Below are positions 45,350 through 53,440 of a DNA stretch of 53,440 nucleotides, piece by piece. The stretch is from Alphaproteobacteria bacterium HGW-Alphaproteobacteria-3 (GTDB lineage: Bacteria > Pseudomonadota > Alphaproteobacteria > Parvibaculales > Parvibaculaceae). The stretch lies in NCBI GenBank assembly GCA_002842875.1, contig PHEF01000011.1, forward strand, positions 1 to 53,440. The letters are read 5' to 3'. Within the stretch, counting starts at the first letter, position 1. Every line of letters starts with the position of its first letter. Below the pieces are notes generated by a model. That model saw nothing but the letters and a program-made list of their open reading frames with translations. It did not search any database and was not told the DNA's origin. Both the position numbers and the translations under genes were made by a program.

Positions 45350-46522
45350 ATGCGGCCGTTAAACAGCGTTTTTTCAGGGCTCGGCACAACGATTTTCACG
45401 GTCATGTCGGCGCTCGCTACCGAGCATGGTGCGATCAATCTCGGCCAGGGCTTCCCCGATGACGAGGGGCCGGACGATGTCCGCGCGGCTGCAGCGAAGG
45501 CGATCCTCGACGGGCCGAACCAGTATCCGCCCATGATGGGTCTCCCGGCGCTCCGCCAGGCGGTCGCGGCGGCGAACAAGCGCTTCTACGGCCTCGATGT
45601 GGACTGGCAGAAGGAAGTCATGGTGACCTCCGGCGCGACCGAGGCACTGCACGATTGCCTCACGGCGCTGCTCAATCCGGGTGACGAGGCCATCGTCTTC
45701 GAGCCCGCCTATGACAGCTACAGGCCGGTGATCGAAGCGGCCGGCGCGAAGGTTGTTGCCGTGCCGCTTGAGCCACCGCACTGGTCGCTCCCCATGGAGA
45801 AGCTCGAAGCCGCCTTCTCGGACCGCACCAAGCTCGTCCTCGTCAACACGCCGATGAACCCCATCGGCAAGGTCTTCACCCGCGACGAGCTTGCCGCCAT
45901 CGCCGCGCTCATGGAGCGCCACGACGCCTATGCCGTCTGCGACGAGGTCTATGAGCATCTCGTCTTCTCGGGCCACGCCCATGTGCCGCTGATGACGCTG
46001 CCGGGCATGCGCGAGCGCACGCTCCGCATCGGCTCGGCCGGCAAGACCTTCTCGCTCACGGGCTGGAAGATCGGCTACGTCACCGGCCCCGCGCATCTGA
46101 TGGAAACGGTTGCGAAGACGCACCAGTTCGTCACCTTCACCACCGCCCCCGGATTGCAGGCCGCCGTCGCCTATGGGCTCGGCAAGGATGACGGCTATTT
46201 CGCGAGCCTCGCTTCCTCGCTCGAGGCGAAGCGCGACATTCTCGCCAAGGGTTTGGCCGATGCAGGTTTCGACGTGCTTCCCGCCGACGGTACTTACTTC
46301 ATCTCCGCCGATTTTCGCCCGCTCGGATTCAACGGCACGGATGACGAGTTCTGCCGCGAGATCACGGTGAAGGCAAAGGTCGCCGCCATTCCGCTCTCCG
46401 CCTTTTATTCGACGCCCGATGCCCCGCGCCACCTCGCGCGCTTCTGCTTCTGCAAACAGGACGCGATCCTCACCGAAGCAAGTGCGCGGCTGAAGGCTTA
46501 TGCGAAGGGTAGTGCGGCGTGA
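45350..46522 (+). CDS. PLP-dependent class I/II aminotransferase
   Basis: A 390-aa aminotransferase of the kynurenine/methionine-type group (YbdL/KAT-like). The start MRPLNSVFSGLGTTIFTVMS was chosen over an upstream ATG. Motifs: INLGQGFPDDEGPDDV, TSGATEALHDCLTALLNPGD, NTPMNPIGKVF, CDEVYEHLVF and the Schiff-base lysine in GSAGKTFSLTGWKIGY, ending with RFCFCKQD. Substrate not determinable. It overlaps the next gene by 4 bp, so the two form a transcription unit. Confidence 0.92.
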   Translation: MRPLNSVFSGLGTTIFTVMSALATEHGAINLGQGFPDDEGPDDVRAAAAKAILDGPNQYPPMMGLPALRQAVAAANKRFYGLDVDWQKEVMVTSGATEALHDCLTALLNPGDEAIVFEPAYDSYRPVIEAAGAKVVAVPLEPPHWSLPMEKLEAAFSDRTKLVLVNTPMNPIGKVFTRDELAAIAALMERHDAYAVCDEVYEHLVFSGHAHVPLMTLPGMRERTLRIGSAGKTFSLTGWKIGYVTGPAHLMETVAKTHQFVTFTTAPGLQAAVAYGLGKDDGYFASLASSLEAKRDILAKGLADAGFDVLPADGTYFISADFRPLGFNGTDDEFCREITVKAKVAAIPLSAFYSTPDAPRHLARFCFCKQDAILTEASARLKAYAKGSAA

Positions 46523-47178
46523 GCCTCTCCGCTCTCCGCCGCCCCGCGCAATCGGGCAAGGCCGAATGGCTCGTCGTCTTCCTGCATGGCTATGGTTCGT
46601 CCGGCGCGGACCTCATGTCCTTCGCCGGCTACTGGCAACCTTCCATGCCGGATGTTGCCTTCGTCGCCCCGGATGGACCGACGCCAACGAAAGACGGTGG
46701 CTTCCAATGGATCGGCAAGCGCCCGGCGGGCGACCCGAAACTCTATGAGGATGCGGTCGCCGCCGCGCCGCAACTTCACGCCTTCATCGACGCCGAACTC
46801 TTCCTCGAAAATCTCGATGCCTCACGCCTCGCTCTCGTGGGCTTCAGCCAGGGCACGGTCATGGCGCTGCATCTCGGTCTTCGCCGTGCCGTCGCGCCTG
46901 CCGCCGTGCTCGGCTATTCGGGCGGCCTCGCCGGCGCGGATAAGCTGAAAGAGGAAATCGTCTCGAAGCCGCCCGTCATGCTGGTTCATGGCGAGCAGGA
47001 CGCGCTCGCGCCGCTCTACGGCATGATGACCTCGGTCAAGGCGCTCTCGGAAGCGGGTGTCGCCTGTCAGGGCATTCCCATCCCCGGCCTCGGCCATGCG
47101 GTCGACGCAAACGCGCTCATCTATGGCGCGCGCTTTCTCCTCTCTGCCTTCGCCTATCGCGAAAGGCACGGCGCCTGA
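46519..47178 (+). CDS. Phospholipase/carboxylesterase-type alpha/beta hydrolase
   Basis: A 219-aa hydrolase of the YpfH/EstB type. Oxyanion loop VVFLHGYGSSGADL, nucleophile GFSQGTVMAL, acid in HGEQDALAP, histidine in GLGHAVDANAL. The GTG start at 46519 overlaps the aminotransferase stop (GTGA), indicating translational coupling. No signal peptide; probably cytoplasmic. Substrate unknown. Confidence 0.9.
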   Translation: MSLSALRRPAQSGKAEWLVVFLHGYGSSGADLMSFAGYWQPSMPDVAFVAPDGPTPTKDGGFQWIGKRPAGDPKLYEDAVAAAPQLHAFIDAELFLENLDASRLALVGFSQGTVMALHLGLRRAVAPAAVLGYSGGLAGADKLKEEIVSKPPVMLVHGEQDALAPLYGMMTSVKALSEAGVACQGIPIPGLGHAVDANALIYGARFLLSAFAYRERHGA

Positions 47179-47289
47179 CGCAACGGCGCCGCGCCGCATG
47201 ACGGCCCGCTGGACAGGCCGTCTGTAGCCGCTATTCTTCCCGGCAAATGGTTAGCGCCACGAACTAATAAGATTTCAGGGAGACTTTCG

Positions 47290-48846
47290 ATGTCCACCAT
47301 CAAGCTCGACGACCGCATGCCCGTTCTGGTCGGCTGCGGCCAGCTCGTCCAGAAGGAAAAGGATGTCGAGAAGGCGAAGTCGCCCATGCACCTGATGGCG
47401 GATGCGGCGGAAGCCGCTGCCGCCGACGCCGGCCTCGGCAAGAAGCTCTGGGATGTCGTGGACAATGTCACCACCGTCCGCTTCATCACCGACAGCCCGG
47501 ACTCGGCCCGTCTTCCCTTCGGCCGTTACCCGAACGCCTCGAAGACGCTGGCGAACATGCTCGGCGCGAACCCCAACAAGACCTGCTACGGACCGACCGG
47601 CGGCAACACGCCCCAGATGCTGGTGAACTACACGGCGGAACTGATCGCGAATGGCGAAACGGATGTGGCGCTTGTCGCGGGGTCTGAATGTTTCGGCACG
47701 CTGATGCGCGCGCTGGGGCAGGGGAAGCAGCTCCCCTGGCACGACGAGAACCCCGGCGGCGAGCGGATCGACCTCGGCGTCGAAAAGGCCGGCGTCACCG
47801 AAGTCGAGAAGCGCCACAAGCTGCAATTCCCGGTCAACATCTATCCGATGTTCGAGAACGCGATCCGCGGCGCGGCAGGCCGCAGCGTGAAGGATCACCA
47901 GCTTGCCGTCGGCAGGCTCATGGCGCCCTTCACGGAAGTTGCCGCGAAGCACCCGCAGGCCTGGTTCCCCGTCGCTCGCACGGCGGAGGAAATCGCCACG
48001 CCGACCGACGACAATCGCTATGTCGGCTTCCCCTACACGAAATACATGAACGCCATCATGCAGGTCGATCAGGCGGCTGCCGTCGTCATGATGTCGGTGA
48101 AGAAGGCGCGCGAGCTTGGTGTCCCGCAGGAAAAGTGGGTCTTCCTCCATGGCTGCGCCGATGCGAACGACCTCTGGTTTCCGACAGAGCGCGTGAACTT
48201 CCACTCCTCGCCCGCCATCCGCATGATGGGCAGGAAGGCGTTCGCCATGTCCGGCTGGAATATCGGCGAGATCGACTATTTCGATCTCTATTCCTGCTTC
48301 CCGTCGGCCGTGCAGATCGGCCGCAACGAACTCGGTATCGCGGAAGACGATCCGCGCCCGCTCACCGTCACCGGCGGTCTTCCTTACTTCGGCGGCGCGG
48401 GCAACAACTACGTCATGCACTCCATCGCCACCATGATGGACAAACTCCGCGCGAAGCCCGGCACGAAGGGGCTCTGCACCTCGAACGGCTGGTACGTGAC
48501 GAAACACGGCCTCGGTCTCTATTCGGCGACGCCGCTTGAAGGGAAGTGGGAGCGCGAGAAGCCCGCGACCTATCAGGCCGAGATCGATGCCGAGAAGCAT
48601 CCGAAGGTCGAAGAGAAGCCGAACGGCAAGGCGAAGATCGAGACATACACCGTCGTGCATGGCCGTGGCGGTGCGGAGTTCGCCATCGTCTTTGGCCGCA
48701 TGGCGGACACCGATGCCCGCTTCGTCGCGCACGCGCCGAACGACCCTGCGACGCTCGCCGATATGGTCGAGTGTGAGCAGCTCGGCCGCTCCGGTACCGT
48801 TCAGTCCTTCGCCGACGGCAGCGTCAACATCTTCACGCCGGAATAA
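47290..48846 (+). CDS. Thiolase-superfamily acetyl-CoA acetyltransferase-like protein
   Basis: A 518-aa protein of the thiolase/SCP-x-like group. The N-terminal half has the probable nucleophile region VALVAGSECFGTLMRA, and the C-terminal half contains EIDYFDLYSCFPSAVQIGRN and TVTGGLPYFGGAGNNYVMH, which correspond to the histidine and cysteine segments of thiolases with an altered catalytic pattern. A C-terminal OB-like extension (about 420-518) is characteristic of this subgroup. It may act in degradation of acyl-CoAs or methylated fatty acids; that is inference. The ATG at 47290 follows GGGAGA. Confidence 0.87.
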   Translation: MSTIKLDDRMPVLVGCGQLVQKEKDVEKAKSPMHLMADAAEAAAADAGLGKKLWDVVDNVTTVRFITDSPDSARLPFGRYPNASKTLANMLGANPNKTCYGPTGGNTPQMLVNYTAELIANGETDVALVAGSECFGTLMRALGQGKQLPWHDENPGGERIDLGVEKAGVTEVEKRHKLQFPVNIYPMFENAIRGAAGRSVKDHQLAVGRLMAPFTEVAAKHPQAWFPVARTAEEIATPTDDNRYVGFPYTKYMNAIMQVDQAAAVVMMSVKKARELGVPQEKWVFLHGCADANDLWFPTERVNFHSSPAIRMMGRKAFAMSGWNIGEIDYFDLYSCFPSAVQIGRNELGIAEDDPRPLTVTGGLPYFGGAGNNYVMHSIATMMDKLRAKPGTKGLCTSNGWYVTKHGLGLYSATPLEGKWEREKPATYQAEIDAEKHPKVEEKPNGKAKIETYTVVHGRGGAEFAIVFGRMADTDARFVAHAPNDPATLADMVECEQLGRSGTVQSFADGSVNIFTPE

Positions 48847-48853
48847 AAAAAGA

Positions 48854-48914
48854 TGTCATTGCCGGGCCGGACCGAAGGTCCGTGACCCGGCAATCAAGAA
48901 GCGCCTTTGGCGCG
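48854..48914. repeat. Palindromic intergenic repeat (second copy of 3888-3936 type)
   Basis: tgtcattgccgggccggacc...gacccggcaatc followed by a separate hairpin gcgcctttggcgcg. Same two-part design as the copy at 3888-3936. It lies between the thiolase and DUF4870 stops and probably helps insulate the convergent transcripts. Confidence 0.7.
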
Positions 48915-48932
48915 TCGGGAAAACTCTCTACC

Positions 48933-49285
48933 TCACCAGAGCCAGGTCTCGGGGTCGGCCACCGGCTTGCCGTCATTCGCCAGCATGAAACCCTTGATCG
49001 TCCGGATAAGGAACCAGACGACGGTCGCAAGAGCCAGCAGCATACCGATCATGATCATCATCGTGACGGCGCTGATCACGGCGTAGAGAAGGCCGATCTG
49101 AGATAGGTGTAGTGCGATGCCGCTGCTGCACCGGCCTCGCCGCGTTTGAGATAGGCGACGATCACGCCTGCGATCGACGTGACGCCGACGACCAGGCTGA
49201 TGAAGTAGAGGATGTAGACGAGCTTCGGCCCGTCCATCTCGTTTGCGGGCGAGGGCTGCGTCGCCGACGGTTGCGTCTCGGTCAT
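48933..49285 (-). pseudogene. DUF4870-type small membrane protein, frameshifted
   Basis: Starts MTETQPSATQPSPANEMDGP and runs through one TM helix (LVYILYFISLVVGVTSIAGV) to SHYTY. The rest (IGLLYAVISAVTMMIMIGML and a second TM helix, ending ADPETWLW) is in a different frame. Family members have roughly QIRTFW between SHYxY and IGLLY; the sequence here (TATCTCAGATCGGC) has lost about 13-16 bases with possible ATC microhomology. Together the pieces would make about 122 aa. Role of the family unknown. Confidence 0.8.
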
Positions 49286-49417
49286 GGAATGCCTCCTCCT
49301 CGAGAATCACCGTAACAAGGCTAACGGCTTGGGCGAGGCGTGACCATCCGTCTTGCATTCGCCCCCGTGCTCGCCGACAAACAGGCATCGCGACATTTCG
49401 TTTCGGGGGAGAAACCC

Positions 49418-49999
49418 ATGCCCACCATCTACATGATCCGCCATGGCGAGGCCGCCGCCGGCTGGGACGCGGACACAGATCCGGGCCTGTCCGAAAAAGG
49501 CCAGACGCAGGCCGAAGCCGTCGCCCGCGAAATCGAGAGAAGGGTGGGGACGAGGCTTCCAATCCTCTCCTCGCCGCTGCGCCGTTGCCGCGAGACGGCG
49601 ATGCCGCTGTCGAAGGGCTGGGACTGCGAGCCGGTCATTGAGACGCGCGTCGCCGAAGTCCCATCTCCCATCGAGGAACTGGAAGCGCGCGGCATCTGGC
49701 TCCGCCGCCTCATGGCGGGCACCTGGGCGGATGCAAGGCTGCCGGAGAACAATGGCAATGGCGCGCTCGATCTGCTCGCCTGGCGTCAATCCGTGATCGA
49801 CGCGCTGACCGGCCTCCGTGGCGACACCGTGATCTTCTCCCACTTCATCGCGATCAATGTCGCGGCGGGCGCGGCGCTCGGCGACGACCGCCTCGTCGCC
49901 TTTCGTCCGGACAATTGCTCCGTCACCGTTTTAGAGGCGTCCGGCGCCACGCTGAAACTTGTCGAGAAAGGCCGCGAGGCGGAAACGAAGGTGAATTGA
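49418..49999 (+). CDS. Histidine phosphatase family protein (SixA-like)
   Basis: A 193-aa protein with the RHG catalytic motif near the N-terminus (YMIRHGEAAAGWD) and a second catalytic histidine in TVIFSHFIAIN; LSSPLRRCRETAMPL is the second phosphate-binding arginine region. Small size fits SixA/phosphoglycerate mutase-like phosphatases. The start MPTIYM at 49418 has GGGGGAGA upstream; the upstream extension is not conserved. Substrate unknown. Confidence 0.88.
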   Translation: MPTIYMIRHGEAAAGWDADTDPGLSEKGQTQAEAVAREIERRVGTRLPILSSPLRRCRETAMPLSKGWDCEPVIETRVAEVPSPIEELEARGIWLRRLMAGTWADARLPENNGNGALDLLAWRQSVIDALTGLRGDTVIFSHFIAINVAAGAALGDDRLVAFRPDNCSVTVLEASGATLKLVEKGREAETKVN

Positions 50000-50054
50000 G
50001 GCGCCTCACAAATCGCCAATTCCCCGCCGCAATCGCATGGCTATAGTGGCGGCC

Positions 50055-51557
50055 ATGACAGACGCGACCGATTCTACCGAACTTCTCACCATCGACAAGA
50101 TGACCCGTGCCGATGCGCTCGCCATCGGGCGCGGCACGCCGGGCATCGTCCTCATGGAGAATGCGGGACGCGCGGTCGCGGATGCGATTGTCGCGCGCTT
50201 TCCGCAAGGCCCTGTCTCGGTGCTCTGTGGCCCCGGCAACAATGGTGGCGACGGTTTCGTCGTCGCGCGGCTGCTTGCCGAACGGGGCTGGCCGGTCACG
50301 CTCTTTCTTCTGGGCGCGCGCGAGAAGCTGAAGGGCGATGCGGCCGAGGCGGCGGACCGCTGGCCGGGCGCCGTTCATCCGCTCGGGCGCGACGCGGGGC
50401 AGGGCGCCTCGCTCATTGTCGATGCGATTTTCGGTGCGGGGCTCGTGCGCGACGTCGATGGCGTTGCCGCCGAAATCATCCGACGGAGCGGAGAGGCACG
50501 CACCCCCGTCGTCGCGGTGGACATGCCGTCCGGCATCGACGGCAACACCGGCAAGATCAGGGGAGCGGCTTTCGCCGCCTCGCTCACCGTCACCTTCTTC
50601 CGCGCCAAACCCGGCCACCTCCTGCTGCCGGGCCGCCTTCATTGCGGTGAACTTCTGGTGCGCGATATCGGCATCGACGGGCAAGTCCTCGACGAAATCG
50701 AACCGTGCACCTTCGTGAACGAGCCGCCGCTCTGGGCGCCGGTCTTTCCGCGTCCGCGCCTCGACAGCCATAAATACACGCGCGGCCATGCCGTCGTCGT
50801 CTCCGGCGATGCCTCGCACACCGGCGCCGCGCGGCTCGCTGCCCGAGCTGCGCTCCGGGCAGGCGCAGGGCTTGTCACGGTCGCTTCGCCACCTGACGCC
50901 ATGTCCGTCAATGCCGCTCATCTCACGGCCATCATGTTGACGTCCTTCGACGGCGCGGACGCTCTGACGAAGATACTGGAAGACAAGCGCAGGAATGCGC
51001 TCCTCATAGGGCCGGGCGCCGGGATCGGCTGGGAGACACGGGACAACGTGCTTGCCGCACTCCTCTCCGGTGCCGCCACGGTACTGGATGCGGATGCGCT
51101 GACATCCTTCGCCGAAATCCCGCGCGATCTCTTCGTCGCCATCAAGGGCTATTTCGCCGGGCCGGTCGTCATGACGCCGCATGAAGGCGAGTTTGCGCGC
51201 CTCTTCCCGACGATCGCGGAAGGGGGCGCCGGCAAGCTTGAAAGGGCGCGCCTTGCCGCCGCCGAGGCGGCGGCCGTCATCGTCCTCAAGGGGCCGGACA
51301 CGGTCGTCGCCGCGCCGGATGGCCGTGCCGCCATCGCCCGCAATGCCGGGCCGGAGCTTGCGACCGCTGGATCGGGCGACGTGCTGGGCGGGGTTGTCCT
51401 CGGCCTCCTCGCGCAAGGGATGCCGCCATTCGAGGCCGCTTGCGCGGCCGTCTGGCTTCATGGCGAGGCGGGCGATTGCTTCGGTCCCGGCCTTATTTCC
51501 GAGGACCTGGCCGAAATGCTGCCGGCCGTCCTGAGGGACCTTCTGCGCCGCATCTGA
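50055..51557 (+). CDS. nnr: Bifunctional NAD(P)HX epimerase/dehydratase
   Basis: Repairs hydrated NADH and NADPH. A 500-aa fusion: N-terminal YjeF epimerase domain (about 1-210; GIVLMENAGRAVADAI, GPGNNGGDGFVVARLL, DMPSGIDGNTG), C-terminal ribokinase-fold ADP-dependent dehydratase (about 225-500; VSGDASHTGAARLAARAALR, DADALTSF, MTPHEGEFARLFP, LKGPDTVVAAPDG, AGSGDVLGG). ATG 50055 was chosen; 50037 is equally in frame. In related genomes this gene lies next to glnB; here 5 kb and five genes separate them. Confidence 0.92.
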   Translation: MTDATDSTELLTIDKMTRADALAIGRGTPGIVLMENAGRAVADAIVARFPQGPVSVLCGPGNNGGDGFVVARLLAERGWPVTLFLLGAREKLKGDAAEAADRWPGAVHPLGRDAGQGASLIVDAIFGAGLVRDVDGVAAEIIRRSGEARTPVVAVDMPSGIDGNTGKIRGAAFAASLTVTFFRAKPGHLLLPGRLHCGELLVRDIGIDGQVLDEIEPCTFVNEPPLWAPVFPRPRLDSHKYTRGHAVVVSGDASHTGAARLAARAALRAGAGLVTVASPPDAMSVNAAHLTAIMLTSFDGADALTKILEDKRRNALLIGPGAGIGWETRDNVLAALLSGAATVLDADALTSFAEIPRDLFVAIKGYFAGPVVMTPHEGEFARLFPTIAEGGAGKLERARLAAAEAAAVIVLKGPDTVVAAPDGRAAIARNAGPELATAGSGDVLGGVVLGLLAQGMPPFEAACAAVWLHGEAGDCFGPGLISEDLAEMLPAVLRDLLRRI

Positions 51558-51669
51558 AGGTCAACCCGCTTTCCGCGGCTTTTGCTGGCAATCGCCCGGT
51601 GCCCTTGATATAGAGGGCGCCAAATTGGGGACAGGCTGGCCTTTCAGGGGCTTCGCCGGAGCTCTTCTC

Positions 51670-51754
<85 letters not shown>

Positions 51755-51788
51755 GGCCGGAAGCCCGGCACATAAAATGGATTGGACG

Positions 51789-53306
51789 ATGCAGGTCACG
51801 GTTACGAACGCGGACGGTTTGAAGCGCGAATTGAAAGTTCAGGTTCCGGCTCAGGATCTGGAAGCGAAGCTTGGCGCCAAGCTCGATGAAATGAAGGATC
51901 AGGTGCGCCTCAAGGGCTTCCGCCCGGGCAAGGTGCCGGTCAGCCACCTGCGCAAGACCTTCGGCAAGCAGGTCATGGGCGAAGTCATCCAGCAGACTGT
52001 CGGCGAAACGAGCCAGAAGGCGATCGAGGGCGAAGCGCTCCGCCCGGCCTTCCAGCCGGCGATCGACCTCGAGGGTGAAATCCAGGATGTCATCGACGGC
52101 AAATCGGACCTCACCTACAAGATGAGCTTTGAAGTCATCCCGTCCTTCGAACTGGCGGACTTTTCAAAGATTTCGCTCGAACGCCTCACGACCGAGGTGA
52201 AGGACAGTGACATCGACGAGTCGCTGGGCCGCCTTGCCGAGAATCAGAAGAATTTCGAAGCGCGTGAGGACGGCGCCAAGGCGGAGGAGGGCGACCTCCT
52301 GACGCTCGACTTCGTCGGCAAGATCGACGGCGAGGCCTTCGATGGCGGTTCCGCCGAAGACGCCAACCTTGAAATCGGCTCCGGCCGCTTCATTCCCGGC
52401 TTCGAGGAACAGCTTGTCGGCGCCAAAGTTGGCGACGAACTCGAGGTGAAGGTGACCTTCCCCGAGGAATACGGCGCCGAACATCTCGCCGGCAAGGACG
52501 CCGTCTTCGAGGTCAAGGTGAAGGAAGTGAAGGCGCCCGCCGAAGTGAAGCTCGACGACGAGCTCGCCAAGCGCTTCGGTATCGAGAGCCTCGAAAAGCT
52601 GCGCGAGGCGCTTGCCGAGCAGATGAAGGGCGAATACGCCCGCATGTCCCGCATGCACCTGAAGCGCGCCATGCTCGACAAGCTCGACGAATTGCACGAT
52701 TTCGAACTGCCGCCGACGATGGTCGAGCAGGAGTTCAATCAGGTATGGCACCAGTTCGAACATGAACTGCAGCACCAGAACAAGACGGTTGCCGATCTCG
52801 ACGAGCCGGAAGAGGAAGTCCGCGGCGAGTACCGCAAGATCGCGGAGCGTCGTGTCCGTCTCGGCCTCCTCCTTGCGGAAGTCGGTGAGAAGAACAGCAT
52901 CACCGTCACCGAGCAGGAACTGAATCAGGCGCTCGCCGAACGCGCCCGCCAGTTCCCCGGCCAGGAGCGTCAGCTCTATCAGTACTTCCAGCAGAACCCG
53001 CAGGCGGTGCAGGAGCTGCGTGCGCCGATCTTCGAGGACAAGGTTGTCGACTTCATCGCGGAACTGGCCAAGGTCGAAGACAAGCTGGTGAGCCGCGACG
53101 AGCTCTTCACTGACCCCGATGCCGATGAGCACGAGCATCACGATCATGACCACGACCATGATCATGACCACGATCATGACCACGGTGACGAGAAGCCGGC
53201 CGGGAAGAAGACCGCTCCCAGGAAGGCTGCAGCCAGGAAGGAAGAGGGCGACGAGAAGAAGCCCGCCGCCAAGAAGGCGCCTGCCAAAAAGAAAAAAGAA
53301 GACTGA
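51789..53306 (+). CDS. tig: Trigger factor with His-rich C-terminal tail
   Basis: Ribosome-docked chaperone and peptidyl-prolyl isomerase. The 505-aa protein starts MQVTVTNADGLKRELKVQVP; an ATG four codons upstream is less family-like. Ribosome-binding loop GFRPGKVPVSHLRKTFGKQV is standard, the FKBP domain follows (EEGDLLTLDFVGKIDGEAFD), then the helical arm domain. From about residue 440 the tail is unusual: seven DH repeats after EHEHH, about ten histidines, then Lys/Ala-rich (KKTAPRKAAARK, KKAPAKKKKED). This adds about 60 residues over a typical family length. It sits 35 bp after the tRNA. Confidence 0.95.
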   Translation: MQVTVTNADGLKRELKVQVPAQDLEAKLGAKLDEMKDQVRLKGFRPGKVPVSHLRKTFGKQVMGEVIQQTVGETSQKAIEGEALRPAFQPAIDLEGEIQDVIDGKSDLTYKMSFEVIPSFELADFSKISLERLTTEVKDSDIDESLGRLAENQKNFEAREDGAKAEEGDLLTLDFVGKIDGEAFDGGSAEDANLEIGSGRFIPGFEEQLVGAKVGDELEVKVTFPEEYGAEHLAGKDAVFEVKVKEVKAPAEVKLDDELAKRFGIESLEKLREALAEQMKGEYARMSRMHLKRAMLDKLDELHDFELPPTMVEQEFNQVWHQFEHELQHQNKTVADLDEPEEEVRGEYRKIAERRVRLGLLLAEVGEKNSITVTEQELNQALAERARQFPGQERQLYQYFQQNPQAVQELRAPIFEDKVVDFIAELAKVEDKLVSRDELFTDPDADEHEHHDHDHDHDHDHDHDHGDEKPAGKKTAPRKAAARKEEGDEKKPAAKKAPAKKKKED

Positions 53307-53365
53307 GCGCCTCGCACCGAACACAGGAAAGGCCCGGACGATCCAGGCTGTGTGGAAACTGAACG

Positions 53366-53394
53366 GAGGCTCCGGTTTAACCGGGGCCTCTTTT
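53366..53394 (+). terminator. Terminator after trigger factor
   Basis: gaggctccgg - tttaa - ccggggcctc, a 10-bp stem with one mismatch, followed by tttt. It lies 60 bp after the tig stop. The remaining 46 bases of the window show no identifiable feature. Confidence 0.8.
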
Positions 53395-53440
53395 GGTTTC
53401 AGGCGGCTGCGGTTCGGATGTTGATGGCCCGGAGGATGTT

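Noticed and set aside
53119..53190. Minisatellite as a separate repeat locus
   Set aside because: The tandem DNA repeat is wholly within the trigger factor coding frame and explained by the DH tail.

Overview
The window is high-GC bacterial chromosome and almost certainly alphaproteobacterial. Evidence: dense coding with frequent GTG/TTG starts; an iscR - cysteine desulfurase - sufBCDS - sufT - sufA operon of alphaproteobacterial layout; tyrS divergent from anmK; a glnB-glnA pair behind a sigma-54-type promoter; an M23-peptidase/bactofilin pair; and dispersed intergenic repeats (tgtcattgccgggc.../gtgtcatcccggggc...) of a kind common in that class. A Parvibaculum-like lineage is my best guess, but sequence alone does not settle it.

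Layout. 1-7.1 kb: 3' part of PBP1a (mrcA), then a 3.2-kb accessory block separating it from prfB (programmed +1 frameshift). The block has a BaiN/HI0933-type flavoprotein that seems to begin at ATC, five or six dispersed repeat elements, and an AT-rich gene of unknown function. 7.1-13.2 kb, minus strand: bcp - DUF455 ferritin-like - M23 peptidase - bactofilin. bcp is split by a complete 2757-bp IS1-type transposon with 19-bp perfect inverted repeats and an 8-bp target duplication, carrying an ORC/Cdc6-like AAA+ ATPase and two small proteins besides its transposase. 13.4-20.4 kb: a large AsmA/DUF3971 protein, tyrS, anmK, an alpha/beta hydrolase. 20.7-28.5 kb: the Suf iron-sulfur assembly operon under an IscR regulator, ending with a TfoX-domain gene. 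28.5-41.8 kb: two PaaG-like enoyl-CoA hydratases (one frameshifted), a diguanylate cyclase, a coniferyl-aldehyde-type dehydrogenase, a DEAD-box helicase, a histidine kinase, parE, an old-yellow-enzyme oxidoreductase, a SLC13 carrier and a small NTPase. 42.4-53.4 kb: a VOC protein, glnA/glnB, an aminotransferase, a carboxylesterase, a thiolase-like protein, a DUF4870 protein, a SixA-like phosphatase, NAD(P)HX repair enzyme, tRNA-Leu(TAG) and trigger factor with a His-rich tail.

Two things stand out. First, the IS1-type element with an AAA+ ATPase module is the best candidate for an undescribed system: IS1 elements normally carry only a transposase, and AAA+ ATPases are target selectors or regulators in Tn7, Mu and IS21. 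Second, several genes carry internal deletions or frameshifts: glnA loses about 154 bp with a frameshift, the M23 domain loses its central catalytic segment in frame, the DUF4870 gene has a small frameshifting deletion, and one enoyl-CoA hydratase has two frameshifts. Either the genome is eroding or the assembly has local errors; read-level checking would decide.
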